Assembly (NCBI RefSeq): GCF_001908375.1
Contig: NZ_CP017241.1
Coordinates: 3,923,501-3,987,500, forward strand
Length of the DNA stretch: 64,000 nucleotides
From: Rhizobium etli 8C-3
GTDB lineage: Bacteria; Pseudomonadota; Alphaproteobacteria; Rhizobiales; Rhizobiaceae
Direction: 5' to 3'
Part shown: in pieces, positions 31,081 through 39,928 of the stretch
Layout of the letters: every line of letters starts with the position of its first letter
How positions within the stretch are numbered: position 1 is the stretch's first letter
Notes under the pieces: generated by a model
Database searches by the model: none
What the model saw: only the letters and a program-made list of their open reading frames with translations
Told to the model about the DNA's origin: nothing
Program-made: the position numbers and the translations under genes

Positions 31081-33042
31081 ATGCGCTGCTTCACGGTACT
31101 TGGACCCTCGCAGACGGGAAAGTCGACGCTCGTCGCAAAGCTGGCTTCGCTCGAAGGGACACCGAGAAAGTCCCTCTCTCCATACGGATCGAGCCTGACG
31201 GAATTCGAATTCGGAAGCGAGGGATGGTGTGCGCTGGACACGCCCGGCGCCAACGAGGCGCTGGCTCTCGCCCAGGATTCGCTTCTGGCAAGCGATGCCT
31301 GCATCCTGTGCGTATCGCCGGCGCCGGACGAGGCAGTGCTGGCAGCACCCTATCTTCGCGCCATCGAAGCTTCGGGAACGCCCTGCATTCTTTTTGTGAA
31401 CCGGATGGACGAGCCGCAGGGGCGCCTGCGCGATGTCATCGCCGCCCTGCAGGCCTATTCCAGCCATCCCCTCGTCCTGCGGCAGATACCGATCCGCGAT
31501 AGCGATATGGTGGTCGGCAGCTGCGACCTGATCTCGGAGCGCGCCTGGCGCTATCGGGAAGGCCAGCCTTCGGCCCTCGTCGAACTGCCCGAGAGTGCAG
31601 TTGCGCGCGAGCACGAGGCACGTTCCGAACTGCTGGAACAGCTTTCCGAGTACGATGACTGGCTTCTCGAGGAACTGATCGAAGATCGCGAGCCGGCAAG
31701 CGATGCACTCTTTGCCATCGCCTCGCGGATCCTGAAGGAAAACAAGGTCATTCCCGTGCTCTTCGGCGCAGCATCCCACAGCAACGGCATCAAGCGGCTG
31801 ATGAAGACGCTGCGCCACGAAGCGCCGCCTGTTGAAGCCCTGCGGAGCCGGCTGGCTGCCACCGCCAGCGTGGATGAAACGGCATTGGCTGCCGTGAGCT
31901 TCCACGCCTACTACCGGCCGAGCGTTGGAAAGACGACTCTCGTTCGTGCGCTTGCCGACGGACTGAAACAGGGCGCTGCGCTGGCCGGCGCCAGTCTCGG
32001 GTCGGTTCAGGAGGGAGGAAACGGCCGTCCCCTTGCCGGCGGCAACTCGGCGCGCGGCAGGATTTTTGCCGCAGTCAAGTCAGATCACCTGCCCGCACCC
32101 GCCTTGCTGACAGCGGCCGAGGCTTTTGCACCGCCCGCTTGGACGACGCCGCCGACGCCGATGCTCGAACGCATCCTTGTTCCGGGCACCGAGCGCGACG
32201 AAACGAAGCTGTCGGCGACGCTGGCAAAGCTTGCCGAGACCGATCGCGGCCTGAAGGTGATGCAGGAGGAGGGAACAGGCGCACAGTTGATCTGCGCGCA
32301 AGGACCGATGCACCTGCGTGATCTGCGCAGGACCCTGTCGGAGGTATTTCGCGTCGAAGTCACGGATCGATCGCCGAACCCGATCTATCGGGAAACGATC
32401 TCAAAGCCCTCGAACGTCCACTATCGTCACCGCAAGCAGACGGGTGGCGCGGGGCAGTTTGCAGACGTGCAGCTGAGTGTGCGTCCCAATGAACGGGGGC
32501 AGGGCTTCACCTTCGGCGAGACGGTCAAGGGCGGCACTGTGCCCCGCAACTACATTCCCGCGGTGGAGGCCGGCGCCCGTGAAGCCATGGAGAAAGGCCC
32601 GCTCGGCTTTCAGGTGATCGATGTCGACGTGACGCTCACGGACGGCCAGTACCATTCCGTCGACAGCTCCGACTTCGCCTTTCGGGCAGCGGCACGCATG
32701 GGCGTGCGGCAGGCGTTGTCAGAGGCAGCGGCTGTGCTGATGCAGCCGGTGGTCCGGGTCGAAATCCATATTCCATCCATCTTCTCTGGCAGCATGGTGG
32801 CGATCGTCTCGGCACTCAAGGGCCAGGTGCTCGGCTTCGATCGCGATGAGAGCGCCAAAGGATGGGATGTCTTCCGGGCACTCGTTCCCGGTGGGGCGCT
32901 CGACGAACTGGCCCGCACGTTGCGCTCCGCTACGCAAGGAATCGGATACTACACCAAAGCCTTCGATCACTTCGAGGAGATCTACGGCAAAGAGGCCGAC
33001 GCAATCATCAACGCACACGGTTCGGGATCGCACCCGAACTGA
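31081..33042 (+). CDS. Elongation factor G-like translational GTPase
   Basis: EF-G paralogue of 653 residues, shorter than canonical EF-G (~700). G1 is GPSQTGKST (EF-G has the AHIDAGKTT type), G3 DTPGANEAL, G4-like NRMD; domains II-V follow, with HYRHRKQTGGAGQFADV matching domain IV and a final domain V ending in NAHGSGSHPN. The altered G1/switch I suggests a specialised role (ribosome recycling, stress or an unknown function) rather than general translocation. Divergent from dapF with 287 bp between. Similar genes are common in rhizobia. Confidence 0.88.
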   Translation: MRCFTVLGPSQTGKSTLVAKLASLEGTPRKSLSPYGSSLTEFEFGSEGWCALDTPGANEALALAQDSLLASDACILCVSPAPDEAVLAAPYLRAIEASGTPCILFVNRMDEPQGRLRDVIAALQAYSSHPLVLRQIPIRDSDMVVGSCDLISERAWRYREGQPSALVELPESAVAREHEARSELLEQLSEYDDWLLEELIEDREPASDALFAIASRILKENKVIPVLFGAASHSNGIKRLMKTLRHEAPPVEALRSRLAATASVDETALAAVSFHAYYRPSVGKTTLVRALADGLKQGAALAGASLGSVQEGGNGRPLAGGNSARGRIFAAVKSDHLPAPALLTAAEAFAPPAWTTPPTPMLERILVPGTERDETKLSATLAKLAETDRGLKVMQEEGTGAQLICAQGPMHLRDLRRTLSEVFRVEVTDRSPNPIYRETISKPSNVHYRHRKQTGGAGQFADVQLSVRPNERGQGFTFGETVKGGTVPRNYIPAVEAGAREAMEKGPLGFQVIDVDVTLTDGQYHSVDSSDFAFRAAARMGVRQALSEAAAVLMQPVVRVEIHIPSIFSGSMVAIVSALKGQVLGFDRDESAKGWDVFRALVPGGALDELARTLRSATQGIGYYTKAFDHFEEIYGKEADAIINAHGSGSHPN

Positions 33043-33210
33043 AGCGCCACGTGGCAATCTTGCCGGCCGGGACGCGATCTCACCTTTTGTACACACAATG
33101 AAATCCATGGGGGTGAATTCGTTGCAGGCTTTTGACGGTATCGCTTGAGATTACACGAGCGGCTCACCAGTGCTTTGGAGCCGGCAATGCGGTCAATTGT
33201 CGGGATTGTC

Positions 33211-33239
33211 TTGACTTTGTCCCTACTTTCCTGTTTACC
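33211..33239 (+). promoter_or_regulatory. Candidate sigma-70 promoter of the ffh operon
   Basis: TTGACT at 33211-33216 (preceded by C, as in the alphaproteobacterial CTTGAC box), 17 bases, then TTTACC at 33234-33239. The -10 is weak. Its position would start a transcript through the structured leader at 33279-33354 and into ffh. Confidence 0.4.
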
Positions 33240-33278
33240 GCCGCTCAATCTATGACGAGCTTCAAGACTCGAGCCGCC

Positions 33279-33354
33279 GACCGGGACCCGACAAGGTATA
33301 AAGAGATCCCGGAGGTCCACACCCGACAGCGCGATGCGCCCTCGGGTGCTTTTT
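33279..33354 (+). ncRNA. Structured leader upstream of ffh
   Basis: Two consecutive stem-loops. First: GACC-GGGA (33279-33286) with TCCC (33307-33310), a three-base bulge and GGTC (33314-33317). Second: ACCCGA (33321-33326) with TCGGGT (33342-33347) enclosing GCGC/GCGC around GAT, directly followed by GC and five T, so it looks like an intrinsic terminator 85 bp before the ffh ATG. From memory a Rhizobiales RNA motif named after ffh has been described at this place; I cannot check that this is it. Attenuation or a cis-regulatory leader is the likeliest role. Confidence 0.5.
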
Positions 33355-33438
33355 GGCTTTGCGTCTTGTTTTCGTCACGGAAAAGCACGACGTTTCCGGG
33401 CATATCATTCCTGCCCGAAACGTATCAAGGAAGAGCCG

Positions 33439-35013
33439 ATGTTTGAAAACCTCCAGGACCGTCTTGGATCCATTTTGAATGGACTGACAGGCCGTGGCGC
33501 GCTTTCGGAAGCCGATGTTTCCGCAGCGCTGCGCGAGGTTCGCCGCGCATTGCTGGAAGCCGACGTTGCACTCGATGTCGTACGCTCCTTTACCGACCGC
33601 GTACGCGAAAAGGCCGTCGGCGCAGAGATTTTGAAGTCGATCAAGCCCGGCCAGATGGTCGTAAAGATCGTTCATGACGAGCTGATCGAAATGCTGGGCG
33701 GCGAAGGCGCCGGCGTCGATCTGCACGCTGCTGCCCCCGTCGTGATCATGATGGTCGGCCTGCAGGGCTCCGGCAAGACGACGACGACGGCCAAGATCGC
33801 CCTCCGGTTGACGGCGCGCGAGAAGAAGAAGGTGCTGATGGCATCGCTCGACACGCGCCGTCCGGCAGCGCAGGAGCAGCTTCGCCAGCTCGGCGCCCAG
33901 ACCAGTATCGATACGCTTCCGGTCATCGCTGGCCAGTCGCCGACAGATATCGCCGCACGCGCCGTTCAGGCAGCAAAGCTCGGCGGCCATGACGTCGTCA
34001 TCCTCGACACCGCCGGCCGTACGCATATCGATGAGCCCTTGATGGTCGAAATGGCCGACATCAAGAAGAAGTCGAACCCCCATGAAATCCTGCTGGTCGC
34101 GGACTCACTGACCGGTCAGGACGCCGTCAATCTGGCCCGCAATTTCGACGAGCGCGTCGGCATCACCGGCCTCGTGCTCACCCGCATGGACGGCGACGGC
34201 CGCGGCGGTGCGGCTCTCTCCATGCGCGCCGTCACCGGCAAACCGATCAAGCTGATCGGTGTCGGCGAAAAGATGAGCGAGCTGGAAGAATTCCATCCCC
34301 GCCGTATCGCAGACCGTATTCTTGGCATGGGCGACATCATCTCGCTCGTCGAGCGCGCGGCTGAGAATATCGACGCCGAAAAGGCGGCCGCCATGGCCGC
34401 CAAGATGGCCAAGGGTAAGTTCGACCTCAACGACCTCGCCGACCAGCTGCGCCAGATGCAGAAGATGGGCGGCATGGGCGGCATCATGAACATGATGCCC
34501 GGCATGGCCGGCATGAAGGACAAGATGGCATCCGCCGGTCTGAATGACAGCCTTTTCGGGCGCCAGCTTGCGATCATCTCCTCGATGACGAAGGCCGAGC
34601 GCGCCAACCCGGACATTCTCAAGCATTCCCGCAAGAAGCGGATCGCTGCCGGCTCCGGCACCGAGGCTGCCGACATCAACAAGTTGCTCAAGATGCACCG
34701 CCAGATGGCGGACATGATGAAGATGATGGGCGGCAAGGGCAAAGGCGGCATGATGAAGCAGCTGATGGGAGGTCTTGCCGGCAAGATGGGCCTCGGCGGC
34801 ATGGGCGGGATGCCTGATCTTTCGAATATCGACCCCAAGCAGCTGGAGGCACTTCAAAAGCAGGCCGAGGCGGCAGGTCTTGGGAAGCCGGGTGGGGGCA
34901 TGCCTGGTTTAGGTGGCGGTTTGCCGGGCGGCTTGCCAGGCCTTGGCGGCGCAAAGCTACCGGGTCTCGGCGGTGGTTTTCCGGGTCTGCCCGGATTGCC
35001 GAAGAAGAAGTGA
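33439..35013 (+). CDS. ffh: Signal recognition particle protein Ffh
   Basis: SRP GTPase that binds signal sequences and 4.5S RNA and meets FtsY at the membrane. 524 residues: N domain, G domain with GLQGSGKTTTTAKIA (G1, ~residue 106), DTAGRTHID (G3) and TRMDGDGRGG (G4), then the Met-rich M domain. The C-terminal ~85 residues are extremely Gly/Met/Pro-rich (repeated GLGG, PGLPG), longer than E. coli Ffh. ATG at 33439 is preceded by AAGGAAGAG. First gene of a run down to rplS. Confidence 0.97.
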   Translation: MFENLQDRLGSILNGLTGRGALSEADVSAALREVRRALLEADVALDVVRSFTDRVREKAVGAEILKSIKPGQMVVKIVHDELIEMLGGEGAGVDLHAAAPVVIMMVGLQGSGKTTTTAKIALRLTAREKKKVLMASLDTRRPAAQEQLRQLGAQTSIDTLPVIAGQSPTDIAARAVQAAKLGGHDVVILDTAGRTHIDEPLMVEMADIKKKSNPHEILLVADSLTGQDAVNLARNFDERVGITGLVLTRMDGDGRGGAALSMRAVTGKPIKLIGVGEKMSELEEFHPRRIADRILGMGDIISLVERAAENIDAEKAAAMAAKMAKGKFDLNDLADQLRQMQKMGGMGGIMNMMPGMAGMKDKMASAGLNDSLFGRQLAIISSMTKAERANPDILKHSRKKRIAAGSGTEAADINKLLKMHRQMADMMKMMGGKGKGGMMKQLMGGLAGKMGLGGMGGMPDLSNIDPKQLEALQKQAEAAGLGKPGGGMPGLGGGLPGGLPGLGGAKLPGLGGGFPGLPGLPKKK

Positions 35014-35029
35014 AAGGATCGCCTGCCTG

Positions 35030-35350
35030 ATGATTGATCCGGACGTCAAAGCCCAGCTTTCGAGCTACCGTCAGTCGATCGACAATATCGACGCGGCGCT
35101 CGTCCACATCCTGGCCGAACGCTTCCGCTGCACCAAAGAGGTCGGCGTTTTGAAGGCCAAGTACAAGTTGCCGCCGGCCGATCCGGCGCGCGAGGAATAC
35201 CAGATCGCCCGTCTTCGGCAGCTTGCCGAAGATGCGCATCTGGATCCGGATTTCGCCGAGAAGTTCTTGAACTTCGTCATCACGGAAGTCATCCGGCATC
35301 ATGAGCAGATCGCTGCGGATCACGCAGAGCGCGGCGCCGCAGCAAAATGA
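35030..35350 (+). CDS. Chorismate mutase (AroQ type)
   Basis: Converts chorismate to prephenate, the entry to phenylalanine and tyrosine. 106 residues, an all-helical AroQ fold: LSSYRQSIDNIDAALVHILAERF, the active-site helix with KEVGVLKAKY, and REEYQIARLRQLAEDA. ATG at 35030, 16 bp after ffh. Location between ffh and rpsP is a conserved rhizobial arrangement. Confidence 0.92.
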   Translation: MIDPDVKAQLSSYRQSIDNIDAALVHILAERFRCTKEVGVLKAKYKLPPADPAREEYQIARLRQLAEDAHLDPDFAEKFLNFVITEVIRHHEQIAADHAERGAAAK

Positions 35351-35400
35351 ACCAACACCGCCTCACGAAGCGGTCAAGAAAAGCCTAAGGAGTAAATGAC

Positions 35401-35769
35401 ATGGCACTGAAAATTCGTCTCGCCCGCGGTGGTTCCAAGAAGCGCCCGTATTATCACGTCGTTGTTGCCGACGCCCGCTCGCCGCGCGATGGCCGCTTCC
35501 TCGAAAAGCTCGGCTCCTGGAACCCGATGCTCGCCAAGGACGACGCAAAGCGCGTCGAACTGAACGCCGAGCGCGTCAAGCACTGGCTCGACAACGGCGC
35601 GCAGCCGACCGACCGCGTTCTTCGCTTCCTCGACGAGGCCGGCGTTGCAAAGCGCGAGGCCAAGAACAACCCGGAAAAGGCCAAGCCCGGCAAGAAGGCC
35701 CAGGAACGCACTGCCGAGAAGGCTCAGAAAGCTGCCGACGCAGCTGAAGCCGCCGCTTCCGCAGAATAA
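35401..35769 (+). CDS. rpsP: 30S ribosomal protein S16
   Basis: Small-subunit assembly protein. 122 residues; the S16 core ([33 protein letters not shown]) is followed by a C-terminal Ala/Lys/Glu-rich tail (~residues 85-122) usual in alphaproteobacteria. AAGGAG lies before the ATG at 35401. Part of the rpsP-rimM-trmD-rplS set. Confidence 0.97.
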   Translation: MALKIRLARGGSKKRPYYHVVVADARSPRDGRFLEKLGSWNPMLAKDDAKRVELNAERVKHWLDNGAQPTDRVLRFLDEAGVAKREAKNNPEKAKPGKKAQERTAEKAQKAADAAEAAASAE

Positions 35770-35887
35770 TTTCGGGGTCATATCCCGATCCGACGGGCGG
35801 CATGGCGACATGCCGCCCGTTTTCATTTTCATTCCGGCAGACTTCGTTTATGAGAAGCCAGATTTGCGGCTTCACATGAAGGGCCCC

Positions 35888-36457
35888 ATGACAAAGCTTG
35901 AAAAACCCGTACTGATGGCAACGATCGGCGGCGCGCAAGGCATCCGTGGCGAAGTGCGCGCCAAGGCTTATACGGCCGATCCGACGGCACTTGGCGACTA
36001 TGGTCATTTGCACAGCATGGACGGGCGGTCCTTCGAGATCCTCGAAATCCGCGAGATGAAGAATGTCGTCGTCGTTCGCTTCCGTGGCATCAACGACCGC
36101 AATGCGGCCGAGGCGCTCAACGGCCTGGAACTCTATATCGAACGCGACAACCTGCCAGACGACGAACTGGAGGAGGACGAATTCTTCTATGCCGATCTCG
36201 AAGGGCTGGAGGCCGTGGACGACAAAGGCGTCAGCTACGGCACCATTACCGGCGTCTTCGACTTCGGCGCGGGCGACCTGCTGGAGCTCAAGGGGCCGGG
36301 CAAGCGCCCCGTGCTCATCCCCTTCTCCGAAGCATCGGTTCTCGAAATTGATCTCGAGGACGGCACGATCCTGATCGATCCGCTGGCAGCGGGCCTTGTC
36401 GATGATCCGCAGGAAATCTCCAAGCTCGCCTCCGGCAAGCCGAAGAAAAAGAAGTGA
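35888..36457 (+). CDS. rimM: Ribosome maturation factor RimM
   Basis: Binds S19 and helps late 30S assembly. 189 residues with N-terminal RimM domain ([20 protein letters not shown]) and C-terminal PRC-barrel ([25 protein letters not shown]), ending in a Lys-rich tail. I take the ATG at 35888 because AAGGG is four bases upstream; an in-frame ATG at 35876 lacks a ribosome site. Between rpsP and trmD. Confidence 0.94.
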   Translation: MTKLEKPVLMATIGGAQGIRGEVRAKAYTADPTALGDYGHLHSMDGRSFEILEIREMKNVVVVRFRGINDRNAAEALNGLELYIERDNLPDDELEEDEFFYADLEGLEAVDDKGVSYGTITGVFDFGAGDLLELKGPGKRPVLIPFSEASVLEIDLEDGTILIDPLAAGLVDDPQEISKLASGKPKKKK

Positions 36458-36464
36458 GATTGCC

Positions 36465-37145
36465 ATGGGTTTCCGGGCGACCGTCCTGACACTCTATCCG
36501 GAGATGTTTCCGGGGCATCTGAGCTATTCGCTCGCCGGCAAGGCGTTGGAGCGCGGGCAATGGTCGCTGGATAGCGTGCAGATCCGGGATTTTGCGACCG
36601 ACAAGCACCGCACCGTCGACGACACGCCGTCAGGCGGTGGCGCCGGCATGGTGCTGAAGCCGGACGTTTTGGCGCGGGCGATCGACAGCACTTGCCAGGA
36701 CGATGCGCGTCCGCGGCTCTTGATGAGCCCGCGCGGCAAACCGCTGACGCAGGAACGTGTGCGCGAGCTTGCAGCAGGCCAGGGCGTGATCATCGTGTGC
36801 GGCCGTTTCGAAGGTGTCGATCAGCGGGTGATCGACGCGCGGGCGCTTGAAGAAATTTCGATCGGCGATTACGTGCTTTCGGGAGGCGAGCCCGCCGCCT
36901 TGGTCGTTCTCGACACGATCGTGCGCATCCTGCCGGGTGTCATGGGCAATGATCTTTCGGGTCTGCATGAGAGTTTCGAAGGCGGTTTGCTGGAGCATCC
37001 GCACTACACCCGGCCGCAGGAATGGGAAGGCCGCGAAATTCCAGCGATCCTAACCTCCGGCAATCACGGCGCCATCGAGAGGTGGCGACATGAGCAGGCG
37101 GTTGCCTTGACAAAGGAAAGGCGGCCGGACCTTCTGAAGGACTGA
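36465..37145 (+). CDS. trmD: tRNA (guanine-N1)-methyltransferase TrmD
   Basis: Makes m1G37 in tRNAs to prevent +1 frameshifting. 226 residues of the SPOUT family: [39 protein letters not shown] and the trefoil-knot SAM site [19 protein letters not shown] at 36465, seven bases after the rimM stop. Usual length. Confidence 0.97.
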   Translation: MGFRATVLTLYPEMFPGHLSYSLAGKALERGQWSLDSVQIRDFATDKHRTVDDTPSGGGAGMVLKPDVLARAIDSTCQDDARPRLLMSPRGKPLTQERVRELAAGQGVIIVCGRFEGVDQRVIDARALEEISIGDYVLSGGEPAALVVLDTIVRILPGVMGNDLSGLHESFEGGLLEHPHYTRPQEWEGREIPAILTSGNHGAIERWRHEQAVALTKERRPDLLKD

Positions 37146-37369
37146 AAGCCGCAAATCCGTGCCTCCGCCTTATAAAAATGTCGTCCAAGGGATGACAAGG
37201 CCCTGGCTTTCGTGTAGTAGCGCACGCGGAAATGGGGCTAGCCCCGTCTGCCAGCAAACAAAGAATGGCGAATCCGCTCCCGCCCGCAAAGGGCAAAATC
37301 CCGAGGCAATGCCAAAGGATTCACGTGTCGAGCGCTCTGGCTGTTTCAGAAGAACCAAGGGTTAAGACG

Positions 37370-37906
37370 ATGAACATCATTCAGCAGCTCGAGGCCGAAC
37401 AGGCCGCCAAGATCGAAGCCAAGCGCACGCTTCCGGAATTCTCTCCTGGCGACACGCTCCGCGTCAACGTCAAGGTTACGGAAGGCAACCGTACCCGCGT
37501 CCAGGCCTATGAAGGCGTCTGCATCGCCCGCTCCGGCGGCGGCCTGCAGGAAAACTTCACGGTCCGCAAGATTTCCTACGGCGAAGGCGTCGAGCGTGTA
37601 TTCCCGATCTATTCTCCGATGATCGAAAGTGTCGAAGTCGTTCGCCGCGGCAAGGTTCGCCGTGCGAAGCTCTACTACCTGCGCGACCGTCGCGGCAAGT
37701 CCGCCCGTATCGTTGAGAACACCGGCACCCGCGCCCGCAAGCTCAACGACGCCGAGCGCGCTGCTGTTGCCGAGGAAAAGGCACGTATCGAAGCCGAGAA
37801 GGTTGCAGCAGCTCAGGCTCTCGCAGCCGAAAAGGCAGCAGCCGAAGCGGCAGAAGCAAAGGCAGCAGCTGAAGCTGCAGCCGCTGCAGAGGCTACGGCA
37901 GAATAA
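37370..37906 (+). CDS. rplS: 50S ribosomal protein L19
   Basis: Large-subunit protein at the 30S interface. The L19 core ([29 protein letters not shown], ~residues 20-50, to [13 protein letters not shown]) is followed by an Ala/Glu/Lys-rich tail of ~50 residues, giving 178 residues against ~115 in E. coli. ATG at 37370, 224 bp after trmD, so a separate promoter is possible. The leader contains a GGGGC-TA-GCCCC hairpin at 37234-37245. A good terminator follows. Confidence 0.96.
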   Translation: MNIIQQLEAEQAAKIEAKRTLPEFSPGDTLRVNVKVTEGNRTRVQAYEGVCIARSGGGLQENFTVRKISYGEGVERVFPIYSPMIESVEVVRRGKVRRAKLYYLRDRRGKSARIVENTGTRARKLNDAERAAVAEEKARIEAEKVAAAQALAAEKAAAEAAEAKAAAEAAAAAEATAE

Positions 37907-37935
37907 GGTCAGCGAACGCAAAACTCTTTGCATGG

Positions 37936-37960
37936 AAAGGCGGTCTTCGGGCCGCCTTTT
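37936..37960 (+). terminator. Intrinsic terminator after rplS
   Basis: GGCGGTC, TTCG tetraloop, GGCCGCC (37939-37956, one G·T pair), then TTTT. It is preceded by AAA and lies ~30 bp after the rplS stop, closing the ffh-to-rplS cluster. Confidence 0.88.
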
Positions 37961-38053
37961 CTGTTTTGGGTCTGCGCCGTGGGAGCCACGCTCTTGCCAT
38001 CGGCGTCGCAACTATGACAGTTTCCCCGGGCACCATTTCATTGGAGAATCCTG

Positions 38054-38851
38054 ATGCCGTTTTGCCGCACCATCCTTGCAGGCCTTGCCGCTCTCGTTCT
38101 TTCGCCGTTGGCAGCCCTCGGCGCCGATCTGCCGGATCTAGGCGGCAAGACGGTGGTCGTCGTGACCGAGAATGCCTATCCGCCGCTGCAATTCGTCGAT
38201 CCCAAGTCCGGCAAGCAAATCGGCTGGGAATATGACGCGATGAACGAGATCGCCAAGCGGCTGAACTTCAAGGTCGAATATCAAAACACGAGCTGGGACG
38301 CGATGATCCAGGCCGTCTCCGACGATCAGTACAACATCGGCATGACCGGCATCACCATTAAGGACGACCGCAAGCAGAAGGTGGATTTCTCCGACCCTTA
38401 TATGCGCTCGCAGCAGTTCATGCTGGTCCGGGCAGATGAGGGCCGCTTCACGGACGCCAAGAGCTTCGGTGAAGTCAAGGACGGCCTTGTGGGCGCGCAG
38501 CCGGGCACCTCGCCCTTCTACACCGCCGTCTATGAAATCCTTGACGGCAATGAGCAGAATCCGCGTATCAAGCTCTTCGAAACCTTCGGCGCGACGGTCC
38601 AGGCGCTCAAGGCCGGAGACGTCGACGTGGTGCTTTCCGACAGCGTTGCCGCGAAGGGGTATGTCGATGCCTCGAACGGCACGCTCAAGGTCATCGGCGG
38701 ACCGCTCGGCACCGAGGATTTCGGTTTCATCTTCCCGAAGGGCTCCGATCTCGTTGCCCCCATCAACGCCGCGATCGCCGAATTGAAAGCCGACGGCACG
38801 CTCGACGCACTGAACAAGAAGTGGTTCATCGACTACAAGATGGGCGAGTGA
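38054..38851 (+). CDS. Polar amino-acid ABC transporter, substrate-binding protein
   Basis: Periplasmic binding protein of the SBP_bac_3 (polar amino-acid) family, 265 residues. Signal peptide [24 protein letters not shown]; family motifs YPPLQFVD near the N-terminus, [13 protein letters not shown] and [21 protein letters not shown]. Ligand unknown, possibly a basic or acidic amino acid. Followed by a matching permease 16 bp on; no ATPase gene is adjacent, so it must be supplied from elsewhere. Confidence 0.92.
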   Translation: MPFCRTILAGLAALVLSPLAALGADLPDLGGKTVVVVTENAYPPLQFVDPKSGKQIGWEYDAMNEIAKRLNFKVEYQNTSWDAMIQAVSDDQYNIGMTGITIKDDRKQKVDFSDPYMRSQQFMLVRADEGRFTDAKSFGEVKDGLVGAQPGTSPFYTAVYEILDGNEQNPRIKLFETFGATVQALKAGDVDVVLSDSVAAKGYVDASNGTLKVIGGPLGTEDFGFIFPKGSDLVAPINAAIAELKADGTLDALNKKWFIDYKMGE

Positions 38852-38867
38852 TGCAGGTCGGCCGCTG

Positions 38868-39689
38868 ATGGCCCTGCAGCCTTCTCCTGCGGGAAATTCA
38901 AAGGGCGACTATCCGTGGTGGCTGGCTGCCCTTGCTGCGATCGGCATCATCCTTGCCATCGTCATCGTCACCAACGGCATCTATGCACAGGTTTTCCGTA
39001 CCGTCGTCAACGGCGTATGGATCACTGTCGTCGTGACGTTGGTCGCCTTTGCGCTGGCCACCTTGCTTGGCCTCGGCATCGCTCTTCTCGGGCTATCCGA
39101 CAGCGTCGCGCTGCGGCAAGCATCCCGCTTCTACATCGAGATCATCCGCGGCATCCCGATGCTCGTGCTGCTCTTTTATGTGGCCTTTGTCGGGGCTCCG
39201 GGCATTGTCGGCGCCTATAATTTCCTGATCACGCCATTTGTGAAAGCCGGATTGGCCGAACCGGTCCTCGTGCGTGACCTGTCACTGATGTGGCGTGCGA
39301 TCATCGCCCTGATGATCGGGTATTCCTCCTTCATTGCCGAGATTTTCCGCGCCGGCATCCAATCGGTCGACCATGGGCAGATCGAAGCGGCAAAGGCGCT
39401 GGGCCTGTCGCGCTACCACCGCTTCCGCCTTGTTGTCTTTCCGCAGGCGATCCGCGTCATCTTTCCGCCGCTATCGAACGATTTCGTTTCGATGGTGAAG
39501 GACAGCTCCCTCGTTTCCGTGCTCGGCGTTTCCGACATCACGCAGATGGGCAAGGTCTATGCCTCCGGCTCCTTCCGCTTCTTCGAGACCTATTCGATCG
39601 TCACCTATATCTATCTGATCCTGACGATTGGCTTGTCGCTCGCACTGCGGCAGATCGAGCAGCGGATGGGCAGAGCTCACAGCCGGTAG
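38868..39689 (+). CDS. Polar amino-acid ABC transporter permease
   Basis: His/Glu/Gln/Arg/opine-family (HisMQ type) inner-membrane permease, 273 residues with five to six helices; the EAA loop IEAAKALGLSRYHRFRLVVFPQA contacts the ATPase. Pairs with the binding-protein gene just upstream. ATG at 38868. The operon lacks an ATPase gene here and is followed by leuC. Confidence 0.92.
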   Translation: MALQPSPAGNSKGDYPWWLAALAAIGIILAIVIVTNGIYAQVFRTVVNGVWITVVVTLVAFALATLLGLGIALLGLSDSVALRQASRFYIEIIRGIPMLVLLFYVAFVGAPGIVGAYNFLITPFVKAGLAEPVLVRDLSLMWRAIIALMIGYSSFIAEIFRAGIQSVDHGQIEAAKALGLSRYHRFRLVVFPQAIRVIFPPLSNDFVSMVKDSSLVSVLGVSDITQMGKVYASGSFRFFETYSIVTYIYLILTIGLSLALRQIEQRMGRAHSR

Positions 39690-39862
39690 CGCTGCATGAT
39701 TCGAATTGCCGTTTCCGAGAAAAATCGCTATATGCAGGCCCATGGAAAGCAAGTTCCGGTGCATTGGCGCGCATATATTTGTGCTGCAGGATCATTATCG
39801 CCTGCCGGCCCGTTTCTTTGCGACGGTATCCGGTGCGCTCAACAGCCGACTTCGTTGATCGA

Positions 39863-39922
39863 ATGATGGCCGGCGGGCCTTGCCGCCTATTTCTTCTCCC
39901 ATTGCATCCAAAAACGGACTGA
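39863..39922 (+). promoter_or_regulatory. Leucine-codon-rich 19-codon uORF before leuC
   Basis: An ATG-ATG start at 39863 opens 19 codons ending in TGA six bases before the leuC ATG. The peptide MMAGGPCRLFLLPLHPKTD has four Leu codons of four kinds (CTA, CTT, CTC, TTG) in six, over a GGCGG/CCGCC hairpin. It could couple or sense leucine, but there is no ribosome site or terminator alternative, so chance is quite possible. Confidence 0.25.
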
Positions 39923-39928
39923 ACAGCC

